Assembly (NCBI RefSeq): GCF_020907275.1
Contig: NZ_JAJJWI010000010.1
Coordinates: 1 to 64,000 of the forward strand
Reading direction: 5' to 3'
Length of the DNA: 64,000 bases
DNA from: Pontibacter silvestris
GTDB lineage: Bacteria > Bacteroidota > Bacteroidia > Cytophagales > Hymenobacteraceae
Shown: one piece after another, positions 63,387 through 64,000 of the stretch
Layout of the letters: each line of letters opens with the position of its first letter
Position numbering within the stretch: the stretch's first letter is position 1
Position numbers and translations under genes: made by a program
Notes under the pieces: generated by a model
What the model saw: only the letters and a program-made list of their open reading frames with translations
The model's database searches: none
What the model was told of the DNA's origin: nothing

Positions 63387-64000
63387 ATGCAAAAAATATT
63401 TTTTAGCATCGTGTTCTTCATGGTGCTGCATCACTGTGCCTGTGCTCAAATGGCAAGCAAAGGTACAGTTGTCGATGCTTTAACAAAGGAAGCACTGGCA
63501 GGCGTAAGTATACGGCTGGCGCATGCTCCGGAGCAGGGAACGCTTACTGCTTCAGATGGTAGCTTCTCCTTAACCTCGCAAACCGATTCAGACTCTGTTG
63601 TTGTCTCTTATATAGGTTATAAGTCTCTTAAGATGCCTGTAACTCCTGGTGTTCTGCTTGTTCAGTTACAGCCTGCAGTTAACCAATTGAACCAGGTAAT
63701 TGTGTCTGCCAGCCGGGAAGCACAAGTACGGACAGAAGCTCCCGTAGCTATTAGCGCTATCTCTAAACAGGTTATAAATGATACAAAAGCGGTTTCTCTT
63801 GATCAATTGTTGAATAAGGTAAGTGGCGTGTATATGGTTAATCTTGGGAATGAGCAGCACACAATGGCTATTCGGCAGCCCATAGGTTATAACAGTCTCT
63901 TTTTATACCTAGAAGATGGAATCCCGATCAGAACGACAGGTGACTTTAACCACAATGCGTTGATTGAGATAAACATGGCTGCCTTAAAAACCATAGAAGT
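63387..64000 (+). CDS. TonB-dependent receptor (partial)
   Basis: The first 204 codons of a gene that runs off the window. A signal peptide (ending CACAQ) precedes a carboxypeptidase-regulatory-like domain (KGTVVDALTKEALAGVSIRL, SDGSFSL, VSYIGYKS, about 22-100) and the start of the TonB plug (VIVSASREAQVRTEAPVAIS, LLNKVSGVYM, IRQPIGYNSLFLYLEDGIPI). It is an outer-membrane importer driven by TonB. The substrate may be a metal complex given the upstream protein; the visible part does not say. Confidence 0.92.
   Translation, partial: MQKIFFSIVFFMVLHHCACAQMASKGTVVDALTKEALAGVSIRLAHAPEQGTLTASDGSFSLTSQTDSDSVVVSYIGYKSLKMPVTPGVLLVQLQPAVNQLNQVIVSASREAQVRTEAPVAISAISKQVINDTKAVSLDQLLNKVSGVYMVNLGNEQHTMAIRQPIGYNSLFLYLEDGIPIRTTGDFNHNALIEINMAALKTIE

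Noticed and set aside
1..64000. CRISPR array, insertion sequence, prophage or integron
   Set aside because: No regularly spaced direct repeats, transposase, integrase or phage structural genes are visible; the accessory genes lie in ordinary chromosomal context.

Overview
The window reads as a piece of a Bacteroidota chromosome, most likely order Cytophagales and close to Hymenobacteraceae/Pontibacter. This rests on family content and signals, not on a database match: Bacteroidetes-type -7 boxes (TAnnTTTG) before several genes, few Shine-Dalgarno sites, many lipoproteins, an orphan TPR histidine kinase, a DUF58/vWA cluster, DUF3822 beside coaD, and a TonB-dependent receptor with a carboxypeptidase-regulatory-like N-terminal domain. 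Coding density is ordinary and most genes are chromosomal housekeeping or accessory genes. I see no rRNA, intact tRNA, CRISPR array, insertion sequence or phage.

Layout. 0-13 kb: tail of an unknown gene, FUSC-type exporter, TPR histidine kinase, PLP decarboxylase, a pair of small paralogous unknown proteins, DUF4397 lipoprotein, HAD phosphatase, and a three-lipoprotein operon with a SCO1-like copper chaperone and a cytochrome c. 13-31 kb: amt-glnB ammonium module, threonine aldolase, metallophosphoesterase, pyrE, two Nudix hydrolases, coaD-DUF3822, hotdog thioesterase, RecD/Pif1-like helicase, DUF1573 protein, a frameshifted outer-membrane barrel gene, DUF423, GDPD, DUF2750, YggS, and a DUF58/vWA operon. 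31-41.8 kb: ethanolamine permease with eutBC, a subclass B1 metallo-beta-lactamase, a serine beta-lactamase-like hydrolase, PEP carboxylase and a class IV aminotransferase. 41.9-55 kb has a metal theme: an HMA-AraC fusion regulator, CopA ATPase, CopZ-like protein, two VKOR-like membrane proteins (one with a His/Met-rich tail and SPW repeats), a MGH1-like glycosidase, a Cys-rich four-helix copper protein, and a molybdate transporter operon with a free-standing TOBE protein. 55-64 kb: AI-2E-type transporter, MpaB-like oxygenase, quinone oxidoreductase, efp-accB-accC operon, and a small Cys-motif protein ahead of a TonB-dependent receptor that runs off the window.

Most notable observations: (1) a perfect 32-bp inverted repeat with a 3-nt loop inside the signal-peptide region of the metallo-beta-lactamase gene; (2) a fused HMA-AraC protein placed as the likely regulator of copA, with a dyad over the copA promoter; (3) a one-base expansion in a T6 tract that breaks an outer-membrane protein gene; (4) three promoters whose TACTTTTG box contains an in-frame TTG that would mislead start-codon calling; (5) unusually long perfect hairpins (20-31 bp) that close many transcription units.
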